Shown here: one piece after another, positions 17,317 through 17,331 of the stretch
Layout of the letters: every line of letters starts with the position of its first letter
Position numbering within the stretch: position 1 is the first letter of the stretch
From: Podila epigama
Taxonomy: Eukaryota; Mortierellomycota; Mortierellomycetes; Mortierellales; Mortierellaceae
Assembly: GCA_015679605.1 (NCBI GenBank)
Contig: JAAAVE010000314.1
Span: 5,744 to 23,074 of the forward strand
DNA length: 17,331 nucleotides
Reading direction: 5' to 3'
Program-made: the position numbers and the translations under genes
Notes under the pieces: generated by a model
What the model was told of the DNA's origin: nothing
Seen by the model: only the letters and a program-made list of their open reading frames with translations
Database searches by the model: none

Positions 17317-17331
17317 CAATGACTCTTTTTT

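Overview
The window is eukaryotic and reads as genomic DNA of an early-diverging filamentous fungus, most likely Mucoromycota in the broad sense (Mortierella- or Mucor-like). This rests on GT-AG spliceosomal introns of about 126-234 bp with CTAAY-like branch sites, long intergenic spacers rich in microsatellites and A/T tracts, a fungal-type copper ATPase, a small secreted protein with a Kex2-type site, and a DDE_Tnp_4 transposase of a kind common in these fungi. The phylum is inferred. No bacterial operon, CRISPR array, rRNA or tRNA is evident.

Left part (1-3239, + strand): a seven-exon gene whose 5' end lies outside the window. It encodes a long Gln/Ser/Asn/His-rich N-terminal region followed by six kelch blades and a short acidic tail. 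All four introns inside the propeller are phase 1 and fall at the same place in the blade. From 3240 to 7359 there is no convincing conserved gene. This stretch holds diverged dispersed repeats, a GTGCATGGGCGTGG-type minisatellite, A-tracts, one AT-rich 119-codon ORF of uncertain status, and about 1.4 kb of pyrimidine-rich sequence leading to a small secreted-protein gene (7360-7719, +).

Middle (7720-10378): mostly gene-less sequence, then a second copy of a dispersed repeat with a (TATCAG)7 array. It is followed directly by a broken coding relic (9474-10147, +) that I could not assign to a family. Next is the best-defined gene, an uninterrupted 1153-codon Cu(I)-transporting P1B-ATPase (10379-13840, -; CCC2/ATP7 type) with three N-terminal copper-binding domains and all catalytic signatures. 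In yeast this enzyme loads copper into secretory-pathway cuproenzymes such as the Fet3 ferroxidase.

Right part (13841-17331): a microsatellite-rich upstream region, then a decayed two-ORF transposon candidate. A coiled-coil-like ORF (+, ending 15478) and a PIF/Harbinger-type DDE transposase (-, ending 15483) converge with only 4 bp between their stop codons. The transposase has one internal TGA. The partner ORF has two in-frame stops plus a frame-breaking triplication of a 32-bp unit. The last few hundred bases contain a short, frameshifted coding relic that resembles the N-terminal header of Crinkler-like proteins, a low-confidence reading.

The intact genes do not form a pathway together. 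I found no convincing novel multi-gene system. The best candidates for a second look are the convergent two-ORF element, the intron/blade register of the kelch gene, and the shared repeat modules.
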